DNA from: Cryobacterium glucosi
GTDB lineage: Bacteria; Actinomycetota; Actinomycetes; Actinomycetales; Microbacteriaceae
DNA: 64,000 nucleotides
NCBI RefSeq assembly: GCF_004402235.1
Contig: NZ_SOFS01000016.1
Span: 94,386 to 158,385, forward strand
Direction of reading: 5' to 3'
Part shown: positions 28,939 through 38,582 of the stretch, piece by piece
Layout of the letters: the number at the start of each line of letters is the position of its first letter
How positions within the stretch are numbered: position 1 is the stretch's first letter
Program-made: the position numbers and the translations under genes
Notes under the pieces: generated by a model
The model's input: the letters and a program-made list of their open reading frames with translations, nothing else
What the model was told of the DNA's origin: nothing
Databases searched by the model: none

Positions 28939-30807
28939 ATGGCAGGCCTGATTCGACAAAGCGACATTGAAGAGGTCAAGGCCCGAACCAATATCGCCGA
29001 CATCGTCGGCGACTACGTCAGCCTCAAGTCGGCCGGCGTCGGCTCCCTGAAGGGGTTGTGCCCCTTCCACGACGAACGCAGCCCGAGCTTCCACGTCCGC
29101 CCGCAGGTCGGTTTCTACCACTGCTTCGGTTGCGGCGAGAGCGGCGACGTCTACTCCTTTTTGCAGAAGATGGACCACGTCACCTTCAGCGAGGCCGTGG
29201 AACGACTCGCTGGCCGGGTCGGCCTCGAACTGCACTACGAGGGCGGCGGGGCGGATGCGCCGGACCACACCAACCGCGCGCGGCTCTACGCGGCCAACCA
29301 GGCCGCCGCCGACTTCTTCGTCGAGCAGCTCGGCAGCGCAGGGGCCGCCGTCGGCCGAACATTCCTCGGCGAACGCGGCTTCGACGCCCACGCGGCGACC
29401 CGGTTCGGGATCGGCTTCGCCCCGAAGAGCTGGGACGAACTGACCAAACACCTCCGTGGTCGCGGCTACTCCGATGAGGAGCTGACCCTCGCCGGACTGG
29501 TGTCGAGCCGGGAGGGATCGAGCGGCGTCTACGACCGCTTCCGCGGCCGGCTTGTCTGGCCCATCCGCGACATCACCGGCCAGACGATCGGCTTCGGGGC
29601 GCGCAAGCTCCTCGACGACGACAAGGGCCCGAAATACCTGAACACCCCGGAGACCCCGATCTACCACAAGGCGCAGGTGCTCTACGGGCTCGACCTCGCG
29701 AAGCGGGACATCTCCCGCAGCCACCAGGTCGTCGTCGTCGAGGGGTACACCGACGTGATGGCGTGCCACCTGGCCGGGGTGACGACCGCCGTCGCGACCT
29801 GCGGTACCTCCTTCGGAGTCGACCACATCAAGGTCCTCCGCCGGGTCCTCGGCGACGACAGCGGTGTCGGCGAGGTCGTTTTCACTTTCGACCCGGATGC
29901 CGCAGGCCAGAAGGCCGCCGTCCGCGCGTTCAGCGAGGAGCAGCGTTTCTCCGCGCAGACCTTCGTCGCCGTGGCCCCGGAGGGCCTCGACCCGTGCGAC
30001 CTGCGGCTGCACAAGGGCGATGGGGCCGTGCAACGGCTGATCGAGTCGAAGAAGCCGATGTTCGAGTTCATGATCCGGCAGTTGCTCGCCCAGTACAACC
30101 TCGAGACTGTCGAAGGGCGGGTCTCCGCACTCCGGGCGGCGGCCCCGCTCGTGAGCGATATTCGCGACCCCGCCCTCCGGCCGGGCTATACGCACGAGCT
30201 CGCCCGGATGCTCGGCATGGAGCTCGGCGAGGTCGGCCGGGCCGTCTCGGCCGCGCTCAGCCGCTCACGCACCGCGCCGGGGACATCCGCCGCCGCCCGA
30301 GGCGGTGAGACCGGCGAGCCCGCGCGCGAACGCCCGTTCTCGATGGTTGAACTGCCGACGGACCCGGTCACCCGCCTGGAACGCGACGGGCTGATGGCCA
30401 TGCTCCAGCGTCCTGCCCTCGTCGGTGTCGAACTGCTGCAGCGGGCGGTGCAGACGGGATTCTCCCACCAGTCCCTCGCTGTCGTGCGTGACGCGATCGC
30501 GGCGAACCTGGATACCCTCTCGGCGCCGGACTGGATCGAGCGCGTTGTCGCGGACGTACCGGTTTCCCTGCAGAACCTGGTCACCGACCTGGCGATGGCG
30601 CCGCTTCCCGAACGCACCGAACGCGAAGTCGAACGCTACGTGCGCGACGTGACCGTCGCGCTCATCGACCGGGACTTCCTCCGCCAGAAAGCCGAGCTGC
30701 TCGGCCGGCTGCAGCGTGCTGACCCCACCGACCGTGTGCCGTACACGGCGCTGCAGCGTGAACTCATGCGGGTCGAACTCGAGCGGCGCAACCTGAGGGA
30801 TGAGTAA
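28939..30807 (+). CDS. dnaG: DNA primase
   Basis: DnaG makes RNA primers for replication and binds DnaB helicase. The 622-residue protein has the N-terminal CHC2 zinc finger (CPFHDERSPSFHV and YHCFGCGESGD), the RNA polymerase core, and the Toprim motifs VVVVEGYTDVMACHLAGV and FTFDPDAAGQKAA. The C-terminal part (from about residue 440) is the helicase-binding domain. A TAACAT hexamer ends 6 bases before the ATG, which has no clear ribosome site, so a leaderless transcript is likely even though dgt lies only 58 bp upstream. Confidence 0.96.
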   Translation: MAGLIRQSDIEEVKARTNIADIVGDYVSLKSAGVGSLKGLCPFHDERSPSFHVRPQVGFYHCFGCGESGDVYSFLQKMDHVTFSEAVERLAGRVGLELHYEGGGADAPDHTNRARLYAANQAAADFFVEQLGSAGAAVGRTFLGERGFDAHAATRFGIGFAPKSWDELTKHLRGRGYSDEELTLAGLVSSREGSSGVYDRFRGRLVWPIRDITGQTIGFGARKLLDDDKGPKYLNTPETPIYHKAQVLYGLDLAKRDISRSHQVVVVEGYTDVMACHLAGVTTAVATCGTSFGVDHIKVLRRVLGDDSGVGEVVFTFDPDAAGQKAAVRAFSEEQRFSAQTFVAVAPEGLDPCDLRLHKGDGAVQRLIESKKPMFEFMIRQLLAQYNLETVEGRVSALRAAAPLVSDIRDPALRPGYTHELARMLGMELGEVGRAVSAALSRSRTAPGTSAAARGGETGEPARERPFSMVELPTDPVTRLERDGLMAMLQRPALVGVELLQRAVQTGFSHQSLAVVRDAIAANLDTLSAPDWIERVVADVPVSLQNLVTDLAMAPLPERTEREVERYVRDVTVALIDRDFLRQKAELLGRLQRADPTDRVPYTALQRELMRVELERRNLRDE

Positions 30808-30963
30808 CTGAGCACACCTCGCGTGTTGCAGCTAGGTAAATATTCTGGCGAGAATTCGGGCAAACTGCGTTTTTCGTGATATTCCTTTCGGTACAGCAAT
30901 GCAGAGGTGCGGCTCCCTCGCATGCCGCCTCTGCCGCATTTCGAGAGAAAGAGGCTCACGCAC

Positions 30964-32592
30964 ATGGCATTTTCACCCACCAGGCGCACCAGGCTGATCG
31001 GGGGACTGGCGCTCGTCGCCGCTTCCGCGCTCGTCCTCGCCGGCTGCTCGGCAGGCGGCACCACCGCAAGCGCCGGAGGCACCCTCCTGATCGGCACGAC
31101 CGACAAGGTCACGACGCTCGACCCGGCCGGCTCGTACGACAACGGCTCGTTCGCCGTGATGAACCAGGTCTTCCCGTTCCTGATGAACAGCGCATACGGC
31201 ACCGCCGATGTGACGCCGGACATCGCGACCAAGGCCGAGTTCACGACCCCCACCGAGTACACGGTCACGCTCAAGCCCGACCTCGTCTTCGCGAACGGTC
31301 ACAAGCTCACGTCTTCAGACGTGAAGTTCAGCTTCGACCGCCAGCTGTCGATCGCGGACGCCAACGGCCCGTCGACCCTGCTGTACAACCTCGCGAGCGT
31401 CGCGGCTCCGGACGACACCACCGTCGTCTTCACCCTGAAGGCCGCGAACGACCAGGTCTTCCCGCAGATCCTGTCGAGCCCTGCCGGCGTGATCGTCGAC
31501 GAGGAGACCTTCTCGGCGACCGCGATCACGCCCGATGCCGACATCGTGAAGGCGAACGCCTTCGCAGGCCAGTACGTCATCACGAGCTACGACTTCAACA
31601 ACCTCATCGGGTACAAGGCCAACAAGGATTACAAGGGCAACCTCGGCGCGGCGAAGTCGGATGTCGTCAACGTGAAGTACTACGCCGACGCGTCGAACCT
31701 CAAGCTCGATGTGCAGGAAGGCAATATCGACGTCGCCTTCCGCAGCCTGTCGTCGACGGACATCGATGACCTGCGCGGCAACGACAAGGTCAAGGTCGTC
31801 GACGGACCCGGCGGAGAGATCCGCTACATCGTCTTCAACTTCGACACCCAGCCGTTCGGCGCCAAGACGCCAGAGGCCGACCCGGCCAAGTCGCTCGCCG
31901 TGCGCCAGGCCGTCGCCGACCTCGTCGACCGTGCCGAAATCGCCAAGCAGGTCTACAAGGGCACGTACACGCCGCTCTACTCCTACGTTCCGGCCGGCAT
32001 GACCGGTGCCACCGAGTCCCTCAAGGGCCTCTACGGCGACGGCAACGGAGGACCCGACAAGGCGAAGGCCAAGGCAACGCTCGAAGCCGCCGGCATCACG
32101 AGCCCTGTCGCCCTCAACCTGCAGTACAACACCGACCACTACGGCCCCGGCTCGAGCGATGAATACGCGCTCGTCAAGGACCAGCTCGACGCCTCCGGCC
32201 TCTTCACGGTCAACCTGGCTTCGACCGAGTACGTCACGTACTCCAAGGAGCGCGTGAAGGACGCATACCCCGCTTACCAGCTCGGCTGGTTCCCGGACTA
32301 CTCGGACGCGGACAACTACCTGACGCCGTTCTTCGCCGATGGTAACTTCGTCGGAAACCACTACAGCGACTCTGTCGTCAACGACCTGATCAAGCAGCAG
32401 GCCGTCACGACCGACAAGGACGCCCGTACCAAGCTCATCGAGGAGATCCAGGACAAGGTCGCAGCCCAGCTGTCGACCCTGCCCCTCCTCCAGGGTGCCC
32501 AGGTCGCCGTCACCGGGACCACGGTCACCGGAACCACCGACACGCTCGACGCATCCTTCAAGTTCCGCTACGCGGCGCTGAAGAAGGGCTAA
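30964..32592 (+). CDS. Peptide-type ABC transporter substrate-binding lipoprotein
   Basis: A family 5 extracellular binding protein of 542 residues. The N-terminus is a lipoprotein signal (FSPTRRTRLIGGLALVAASA, then LVLAGCSAGG, with the lipidated Cys near residue 27) and the mature part has LIGTTDKVTTLDPAGSYDNG and the SBP_bac_5 core. Ligands of this family are peptides, nickel or other small molecules; nothing points to one. The ATG at 30964 is chosen because the signal peptide begins there and AGAAAGAGG precedes it. The 156-bp leader holds a bulged hairpin (GCAGAGG...CCTCTGC, 30901-30934). It is the first gene of a five-gene transport operon. Confidence 0.93.
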   Translation: MAFSPTRRTRLIGGLALVAASALVLAGCSAGGTTASAGGTLLIGTTDKVTTLDPAGSYDNGSFAVMNQVFPFLMNSAYGTADVTPDIATKAEFTTPTEYTVTLKPDLVFANGHKLTSSDVKFSFDRQLSIADANGPSTLLYNLASVAAPDDTTVVFTLKAANDQVFPQILSSPAGVIVDEETFSATAITPDADIVKANAFAGQYVITSYDFNNLIGYKANKDYKGNLGAAKSDVVNVKYYADASNLKLDVQEGNIDVAFRSLSSTDIDDLRGNDKVKVVDGPGGEIRYIVFNFDTQPFGAKTPEADPAKSLAVRQAVADLVDRAEIAKQVYKGTYTPLYSYVPAGMTGATESLKGLYGDGNGGPDKAKAKATLEAAGITSPVALNLQYNTDHYGPGSSDEYALVKDQLDASGLFTVNLASTEYVTYSKERVKDAYPAYQLGWFPDYSDADNYLTPFFADGNFVGNHYSDSVVNDLIKQQAVTTDKDARTKLIEEIQDKVAAQLSTLPLLQGAQVAVTGTTVTGTTDTLDASFKFRYAALKKG

Positions 32593-32619
32593 GTCCGGCC
32601 TGTTTCACCAGTTGTAACC

Positions 32620-32654
32620 GGGGGCATTCAGCCAGAGCGCTGGGTGCCCCCTTT
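32620..32654 (+). terminator. Intra-operon hairpin between binding protein and permease genes
   Basis: GGGGGCATTCAGC (32620-32632) pairs with GCTGGGTGCCCCC (32639-32651), 13 pairs including two G-U, followed by TTT. It lies between the binding-protein stop and the first permease start. Such hairpins often cause partial termination so that the binding protein is made in excess. Confidence 0.75.
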
Positions 32655-32677
32655 CAATTCTCGATCGATAGGCAGTG

Positions 32678-33763
32678 ATGACAACAGTGGCAGCGCGCCC
32701 GACCGCCCCCCAGGGAATCCGGCGCAAACGAACCTCCCCCGGCGGGGGCATCGGTCGTTACATCGCGGTCCGCTTCCTGCTCATCTTCCCGACGATCTTC
32801 ATCCTCGTCTCCATGGTCTTCTGGCTGATGCGCGCGACCGGCGACCCGATCACGGCTGCCCTCGGTGGCCGCCTCACCGCCGACCAGCTCGCCGAACGCA
32901 TCCACGCCGCCGGCTACGACCGGCCGATCCTGGTCCAGTACTTCGAGTACCTCGGCCAGATCTTCACCGGCAACTTCGGCACGACGATCAGCACGAACAA
33001 GCCCGTCGTCGACGTCCTCCTCACCTATGGCGTCGCCACGGCTGAGCTCGCGTTCTACGCGCTCCTCGTCGCATTCATCGTCGGCATCCCGCTCGGCATG
33101 GTGGCCGCGTACTTCCGCGACAAGGGCCAGGACGCCTCCCTCCGGATCTTCGCGATCCTCTGCTACGCCACCCCGGTCTTCTTCTCCGGCCTGCTTCTCA
33201 AGCTGATCTTCTCGGTCTGGCTCAAGGTCCTGCCCGTCGCGGGACGGGCGACGACCGGCTCGGAGCTGCAGATGCAGTTCCTGCCCAGCAAGACCGGGAT
33301 CTACACGATCGACGCGATCATGACCGGCAACCCCGCGGTGCTCATGGATGTGCTCGCGCACGCCGTGCTCCCGGCGATCGCCCTGGGCCTCCTCACCGCC
33401 GGTGTCTTCCTCCGTCTCGTACGCACCAACGTCATCGGCACCCTCGGCACCGATTACGTGGATGCCGCCCGGTCGCGGGGGGTGAGCGAGTTCCGGCTGG
33501 TCTCCAAGCACGCGTACCGGCCGGCCCTGATCCCGATCATCACCGTGATCGGCCTGCAGATCGCCCTGCTCCTCGGCGGTGCCGTGCTGACCGAGACGAC
33601 CTTCGAATGGAAGGGCCTCGGCTTCATGCTCTCCGAATTCCTCAAGGCACGTGACTTCGTCGCCGTGCAGGGCATCGTCGCCCTGCTCGCCGTGATCGTG
33701 GCGCTGTCCAACTTCATCGTGGACATCATCGCCGCGATCATCGACCCGAGGGTGAGGTACTGA
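32678..33763 (+). CDS. ABC transporter permease, DppB/OppB type
   Basis: A 361-residue inner-membrane permease with six hydrophobic segments. The N-terminal segment IGRYIAVRFLLIFPTIFILV is followed by a family-typical MRATGDP motif and a periplasmic loop; the BPD_transp_1 domain holds the EAA-like cytoplasmic loop DYVDAARSRGVSEFRLVSKH. A GTG directly before the ATG is an alternative start. It pairs with the next permease to form the membrane channel. Confidence 0.92.
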   Translation: MTTVAARPTAPQGIRRKRTSPGGGIGRYIAVRFLLIFPTIFILVSMVFWLMRATGDPITAALGGRLTADQLAERIHAAGYDRPILVQYFEYLGQIFTGNFGTTISTNKPVVDVLLTYGVATAELAFYALLVAFIVGIPLGMVAAYFRDKGQDASLRIFAILCYATPVFFSGLLLKLIFSVWLKVLPVAGRATTGSELQMQFLPSKTGIYTIDAIMTGNPAVLMDVLAHAVLPAIALGLLTAGVFLRLVRTNVIGTLGTDYVDAARSRGVSEFRLVSKHAYRPALIPIITVIGLQIALLLGGAVLTETTFEWKGLGFMLSEFLKARDFVAVQGIVALLAVIVALSNFIVDIIAAIIDPRVRY

Positions 33764-33765
33764 CC

Positions 33766-34881
33766 ATGAGCCACACGCCAGACACCACCAGTGCCCCCGT
33801 CCGCCGCGGCGGCCTCGCCGCACTCTGGAACCGGCTCCCCGTCGTGCACCAGGTGAAGCAGAGCATGGGCCTGCAGCGGGGAATGCTCGTCACCGGCCTC
33901 GTCATCACCGGCCTGTTCGTGCTCACCGCCATCTTCGCCCCCGTGATTTCGCCGTACGGCTACAGCCAGTTGCGTGACGCGAACGGCCCCTTCGGCGCCC
34001 AGGTGGCCCCGGGCGGCGCTCACATCCTCGGGACCACCGTCGGCGGCTACGACGTGCTGTCCCGCGTCCTCTGGGGTGCCCAGACCGCCCTGTTCGTGAT
34101 CGTCGTCGCGGTACTGCTCTCCATCTTCGCCGGCGTGTTCCTCGGCCTCGTCTCCGGCTACTTCGGCGGTTGGCTCGACCGCATCCTCGTCGTCGTCTGC
34201 GACGCGGTCTACGCGTTCCCATCCCTGCTGCTCGCGATCGTGATGTCGATCGTGATCTCCGGCGGCAAGTCCGACCTTGTCGGCGGAGTGGTCGCGGCGG
34301 CCATCTCCATCACCGTCGTGTTCATCCCGCAGTACTTCCGGGTGATCCGCGCGGAGACCGTCCGGATCAAGGCGGAGGCCTACGTGGAGTCCGCCAGGGT
34401 CCTCGGCGCGAGCAACGGCCGGATCATGTTCCGGCACGTGCTGCGCAACGCCACTCGCACCCTGCCGCTCATCTTCACGCTCAACTCCTCCGAGGCGATC
34501 CTCACCCTCGCCGGGCTCGGCTTCCTCGGCTTCGGTATCGAGCCGAGCGCCGCAGCAGAGTGGGGCTACGACCTGAACAAGGCCCTCTCCGACGTCACGA
34601 GCGGCATCTGGTGGACCTCGCTGTTCCCCGGTCTCGCGATCGTGCTCGTCGTGCTCGGCATCACCCTCGTCGGCGAGAGCCTCAACGACCTCGCCGACCC
34701 GCGCCTCCGCGGTCGCCGCTCGGTCGGCAAGGTTGTTTCCGTCGTCGCGGCGACGTCCGTCGTCCCCGGCGGTACGCTCACGGGCGGCCCTGGCGGCCTC
34801 GACGGCCTCGAGGGCGGCGCCGACGGCATCGACGCCGACATAGACAGCTTCACCGACGAAGGATTCGAGGACCGGTCATGA
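33766..34881 (+). CDS. ABC transporter permease, DppC/OppC type
   Basis: A 371-residue permease with an N-terminal OppC_N segment (MLVTGLVITGLFVLTAIFAP), the DppC-type loop and the EAA-like motif AYVESARVLGASNGRIMFRH. The C-terminal 50 residues after the last membrane segment are unusual, with Gly/Asp-rich low-complexity sequence (LTGGPGGLDGLEGGADGIDA), not needed for the permease fold. It starts 2 bp after the first permease and overlaps the ATPase gene by 4 bp. Confidence 0.92.
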   Translation: MSHTPDTTSAPVRRGGLAALWNRLPVVHQVKQSMGLQRGMLVTGLVITGLFVLTAIFAPVISPYGYSQLRDANGPFGAQVAPGGAHILGTTVGGYDVLSRVLWGAQTALFVIVVAVLLSIFAGVFLGLVSGYFGGWLDRILVVVCDAVYAFPSLLLAIVMSIVISGGKSDLVGGVVAAAISITVVFIPQYFRVIRAETVRIKAEAYVESARVLGASNGRIMFRHVLRNATRTLPLIFTLNSSEAILTLAGLGFLGFGIEPSAAAEWGYDLNKALSDVTSGIWWTSLFPGLAIVLVVLGITLVGESLNDLADPRLRGRRSVGKVVSVVAATSVVPGGTLTGGPGGLDGLEGGADGIDADIDSFTDEGFEDRS

Positions 34882-36626
34882 CCGCGGCATCCGCCACCAC
34901 CCCCGAGTCCGCCGGAGCCGTGTCCAGCACCGCGCGAAGCTCCGACGTGCTCAGCATCACCGACCTCACTGTGACCTTCGCGACCGACGCCGGCGCCGTG
35001 CACGCCGTCGCCGGCGTCAGCCTCCGGGTCGCGCCCGGCGAGGTGCTCGCGATCGTCGGCGAAAGCGGAAGCGGCAAGACCGTGACGGCCAAGACGATCC
35101 TCGGCCTGCTTCCGGAGACCGCGACGTCATCGGGAGCCGTGTTCCTCAGCAGCAAGGACGGCTCGAGCACGAACAACGTGATCTCCGTCGGCAAGCAGAA
35201 ACTCCGCCAGCTCCGCGGCACCGACGTCTCGATGGTGTTCCAGGAACCGTCCACCGCGCTCAACCCCGTCTACACCGTCGGCTGGCAGATCATGGAGGGC
35301 ATCCGCGCCCACGGCCAGTTCAGCCGCGCCGAGGCGAAGAAGAAGGCCGTCGAGATCCTCGGCAGGGTCGGCATCCCCGACCCTGAGATCCGGGTCAACT
35401 ACTTCCCGCACCAGTTCTCCGGCGGACAGAAGCAGCGCGTCGTCATCGCGATGGCCCTCGTGCTCGACCCCGGACTCATCGTCGCGGACGAGCCGACCAC
35501 GGCGCTCGACGTCACCGTGCAGGCCGAGATCCTCGACCTGCTGCGTCGTTGCCGCGACGACTTCGGCACAGCGATCGTCCTCATCACCCACAACATGGGC
35601 GTCGTCGCCGACCTCGCGGACCGGGTCGCGGTGATGTACCAGGGCAAGGTGGTCGAAGAAGCGGATGCGCGCACCCTGTTCGCCTCCCCGCAGAACGACT
35701 ACACGAAGAAGCTGCTCGCCGCCGTTCCGCACCTCGGCCAGGGCGTCGTGCACGCCGCCGACCGCGCGGCGGCACGGGCGCCCGGCTGGACCGCCGAGAC
35801 GCCCGTCGTCGTCGCGAAGGACCTGCGCATCGAGTATCCGGGAAGGATGGGCCGCGGCGGCTTCACCGCCGTCGACGGCGTGAGCTTCAGCATCCGCCCT
35901 GGCGAGGTCCTCGGCCTCGTCGGCGAGAGCGGAAGCGGCAAGACCACCATCGGCCGCGCCATCGCCGGCCTCACCCGGGTGACGGACGGTTCCCTGACCG
36001 TGCACGGCCACCAGATGAACGGGTTCAAGGAACGCGCCTTCAAGAAGTTCCGCAGCGACATCGGCTTCGTCTTCCAGGACCCGGCATCGAGCTTCAACCC
36101 GCTGCTGACCATCGCCGACTGCGTCGCGGAGCCGCTCATCGTGCACGGCAGGGCGAAGAACCCTGCTGAGGCACGGGCCAGGGTCGACGAACTGCTCGAG
36201 GCCGTCCAGCTCCCGCGCAGTTACGGTGACCGGTACCCGCACGAGCTGAGCGGCGGCCAGCGCCAGCGCGCGAGCCTCGCGAGGGCGCTCGCGCTCGAGC
36301 CCAGCCTGCTGATCGCCGACGAGCCCACCTCGGCGCTCGACGTCTCGGTGCAGGCCCGGGTCCTCGAGCTCTTCGCAGAGCTCCAGCGGGAATTCGGTTT
36401 CGCGGCACTCTTCATCAGCCATGACCTCGCCGTCGTGGATATCCTCGCCGACCGCATTGCGGTGCTCTACCACGGCAAGCTCGTCGAGGAGGGCACGAGC
36501 GCAGAGGTGCTCGGCGCCCCGAAAGATCCGTACACGCAGCGCCTGCTCGCCTCGCTGCCCGTTCCGGACCCGGTGGAACAGGCCGGACGCCGTGAGAAGC
36601 TGCGGGAGCTGCGTACGGCAGGATAG
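34878..36626 (+). CDS. Dual-domain ABC transporter ATP-binding protein (DppD-DppF fusion)
   Basis: A 582-residue protein with two complete ABC ATPase domains. Domain 1 has Walker A GESGSGKTVTAKTILG, signature FSGGQKQRVVIAMAL and Walker B LIVADEPTTALDV. Domain 2 has Walker A GESGSGKTTIGRAIAG, signature LSGGQRQRASLARAL and Walker B LLIADEPTSALDV. Each domain ends with the peptide-transporter C-terminal extension (NDYTKKLLAAVP and DPYTQRLLASLP). It supplies both ATPase sites of the peptide-type transporter. The ATG overlaps the permease stop; a longer upstream frame is only the shadow of the permease. Confidence 0.94.
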   Translation: MTAASATTPESAGAVSSTARSSDVLSITDLTVTFATDAGAVHAVAGVSLRVAPGEVLAIVGESGSGKTVTAKTILGLLPETATSSGAVFLSSKDGSSTNNVISVGKQKLRQLRGTDVSMVFQEPSTALNPVYTVGWQIMEGIRAHGQFSRAEAKKKAVEILGRVGIPDPEIRVNYFPHQFSGGQKQRVVIAMALVLDPGLIVADEPTTALDVTVQAEILDLLRRCRDDFGTAIVLITHNMGVVADLADRVAVMYQGKVVEEADARTLFASPQNDYTKKLLAAVPHLGQGVVHAADRAAARAPGWTAETPVVVAKDLRIEYPGRMGRGGFTAVDGVSFSIRPGEVLGLVGESGSGKTTIGRAIAGLTRVTDGSLTVHGHQMNGFKERAFKKFRSDIGFVFQDPASSFNPLLTIADCVAEPLIVHGRAKNPAEARARVDELLEAVQLPRSYGDRYPHELSGGQRQRASLARALALEPSLLIADEPTSALDVSVQARVLELFAELQREFGFAALFISHDLAVVDILADRIAVLYHGKLVEEGTSAEVLGAPKDPYTQRLLASLPVPDPVEQAGRREKLRELRTAG

Positions 36627-36631
36627 GAACC

Positions 36632-37471
36632 ATGACTCGCGGCGCGGCATGGACCTTTCCCATCGCGATGGACGACCTCTCCGTCTCGTATCCGGCCCAC
36701 GGTGCGAGCGACTCCTTCGCCGCCCTGCGCGGGATCACCCTCCGGGTCAATCCCGGTGAGGTGCTCGGTGTGCTCGGCGAAAGCGGCTCAGGCAAGAGCA
36801 CCCTCGCCAGGGTGCTCTCCGGGAGCGGGGGATCGGCCGGCACGGACGTACGACCGCTGATCACCGGCGGCGAGGCGACCGTGCTCGGCCTGCGGTTGCG
36901 GGGCATCAGCCGCCGCAAGCTCGCCCGGTTGACCCTCGAGGTCGGGATGCTCGCCCAGGACGCCGGCCAGACGCTTCCGGCAACACTCACCGTCAGCGAG
37001 CTCGTTGCGGAGCCCGTGCTCGAGCGCGACGCCCGGTACCAGGCCGGTGCCCTCAGGGCGCTCGTGGCGACCATGGTGGATGCCGTGCGCCTGCCGCTCA
37101 CCGTGCTCACGAAATACCCGTACGAGCTCAGCAGCGGCCAGCGGCAACGCGTCGCGCTTGCCCGCTCGCTCGTGCTCGGCCCCACCCTCCTGATCGCGGA
37201 CGAACCGCTCGCGGGCGTCGACGTCACCGTCCGTGACGCCGTCGTCGACCTGATCGGCGAACTGCAGCGCGAACGCGCGTTCACGGCCGTCGTGATCAGC
37301 TCAGACCTCGCCGTTCTCCGGCGCGTGACCGACCGGATCGCCGTGCTGCACCAGGGCGTGCTCGTGGGCCTCGGCACGATCGACGAGGTCTTCGCCGACC
37401 CGTGGCATCCCTACGTCGCCGAGCTTGCTTCGGCACTCACCCAGGACGGACAGCATGACAGCGATACCTGA
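36632..37471 (+). CDS. Third ABC transporter ATP-binding protein of the operon, variant signature
   Basis: A 279-residue single ABC ATPase placed after an already complete two-domain ATPase gene. Walker A is [16 protein letters not shown]; the signature is LSSGQRQRVALARSL, with Ser in place of the first Gly; Walker B is LLIADEPLAGVDVTV. It has a typical Q-loop (GMLAQDAGQ) and ends NTR-like as ADPWHPYVAELASAL. It may replace one half of the dual ATPase under some conditions or serve another permease; the sequence does not tell. It is 5 bp after the dual ATPase gene and overlaps the next gene by 17 bp. Confidence 0.88.
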   Translation: MTRGAAWTFPIAMDDLSVSYPAHGASDSFAALRGITLRVNPGEVLGVLGESGSGKSTLARVLSGSGGSAGTDVRPLITGGEATVLGLRLRGISRRKLARLTLEVGMLAQDAGQTLPATLTVSELVAEPVLERDARYQAGALRALVATMVDAVRLPLTVLTKYPYELSSGQRQRVALARSLVLGPTLLIADEPLAGVDVTVRDAVVDLIGELQRERAFTAVVISSDLAVLRRVTDRIAVLHQGVLVGLGTIDEVFADPWHPYVAELASALTQDGQHDSDT

Positions 37472-38462
37472 GCACGCCCAGCATGAGGCCGTCCTGGCCG
37501 GCACGGTCACGGCCGTTCCGCTCGGGCAGCGGCCGCCGAGCGGGCCGATCGCGATCCTCCCGCACCCCGCAGACACCGCCATGTGGGCGGTGCAGGCGGC
37601 CGGGGGAGTCCTCGGACCGCTCTCGGATGCCACCCGAGGATTGATCTGGCTCTCCTACGGGCGTGCGGACGAGCTCCGCGCCGCTCTCGACGACAACCCG
37701 GGCATCGGCTGGGTCCAGCTGCCCTGGGCGGGAGTCGACGCGTTCAGCGACCTCCTGGCCGAGCAGGACCGGCCCGGACTGCTCTGGACGAGCGCCAAGG
37801 GCGCATACGCCCAGCCCGTCGCCGAGCACGCCTTCACGCTCACCCTCGCGCTCCTGCGCGTGCTGCCCAAGCGTGCCAGGGCCCTGAGCTGGAGCACCCT
37901 GCCGGAGGGGCGCTCCCTCTACGGTCGCCATGTCGTGATCATCGGCGCAGGCGGCATCGCCCTCGAACTCATCCGGCTGCTCGAACCGTTCGGGACGACG
38001 GTGACCGTTGTGCGCCGGTCCGAACAGCCCGTGGCCGGCGCGGCGCGCACGGTGCAGACGAGCGCCCTGCACGAGGTCCTCCCTGACGCCGACGTCGTCG
38101 TCGTCGCGGCAGCGCTCACCAAGGACACCCGGCATCTGATCGGCGCCCCCGAGCTCGCGCTGATGAACCGCAACGCCAACCTCGTCAACGTGGGCCGCGG
38201 TCCGCTCATCGACACCGATGCCCTCGTCGCGGCCCTCGCCGCAGGGAGCATCGCCGGCGCAGCACTCGACGTCACGGAACCGGAACCGTTACCCGACGGG
38301 CATCCGCTCTGGACGGAGCCGCGCTGCCTGATCACGCCGCACTCGGCGGACACGCCCGAGATGACCGCTCCGCTGCTCGCCGAACGGATCCGGCTCAACG
38401 TGCTGGCCTTCCTCGGCGATGGCCGTTTCGTCGGCGTCGTCGACCCGCAGCGCGGGTACTGA
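37455..38462 (+). CDS. D-isomer-specific 2-hydroxyacid dehydrogenase family protein
   Basis: A 335-residue NAD(P)-dependent dehydrogenase. The nucleotide-binding motif is VVIIGAGGIALELIRLL (GxGxxxxx), and the catalytic residues are Arg in VNVGRGPLIDTD, Glu in LDVTEPEPLPDGHPLW and His in ITPHSADT. The substrate is unknown; such enzymes act on glyoxylate, hydroxypyruvate, phosphoglycerate or other 2-keto acids. It overlaps the ATPase gene, so it may process a compound carried by the transporter, as a context inference only. ATG at 37455 follows GGACGGAC. Confidence 0.9.
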   Translation: MTAIPEHAQHEAVLAGTVTAVPLGQRPPSGPIAILPHPADTAMWAVQAAGGVLGPLSDATRGLIWLSYGRADELRAALDDNPGIGWVQLPWAGVDAFSDLLAEQDRPGLLWTSAKGAYAQPVAEHAFTLTLALLRVLPKRARALSWSTLPEGRSLYGRHVVIIGAGGIALELIRLLEPFGTTVTVVRRSEQPVAGAARTVQTSALHEVLPDADVVVVAAALTKDTRHLIGAPELALMNRNANLVNVGRGPLIDTDALVAALAAGSIAGAALDVTEPEPLPDGHPLWTEPRCLITPHSADTPEMTAPLLAERIRLNVLAFLGDGRFVGVVDPQRGY

Positions 38463-38517
38463 GCCCGTGCCGGGCCGGTGCCGAAGCGCTGGGAGGAGAC
38501 CGCTTCCCGGCCCCGAT

Positions 38518-38545
38518 TTGGCGAACGGCCGATTCTTGGTAAAGT
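38518..38545 (+). promoter_or_regulatory. Probable tRNA-Asn promoter
   Basis: TTGGCG (38518-38523) and TAAAGT (38540-38545) are separated by 16 bases and lie 38 bp before the tRNA-Asn 5' end. They resemble -35 and -10 hexamers. Confidence 0.55.
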
Positions 38546-38582
38546 AATAACGCTGTTCAAGCGGAAACGCTGTTCCAGCTTT

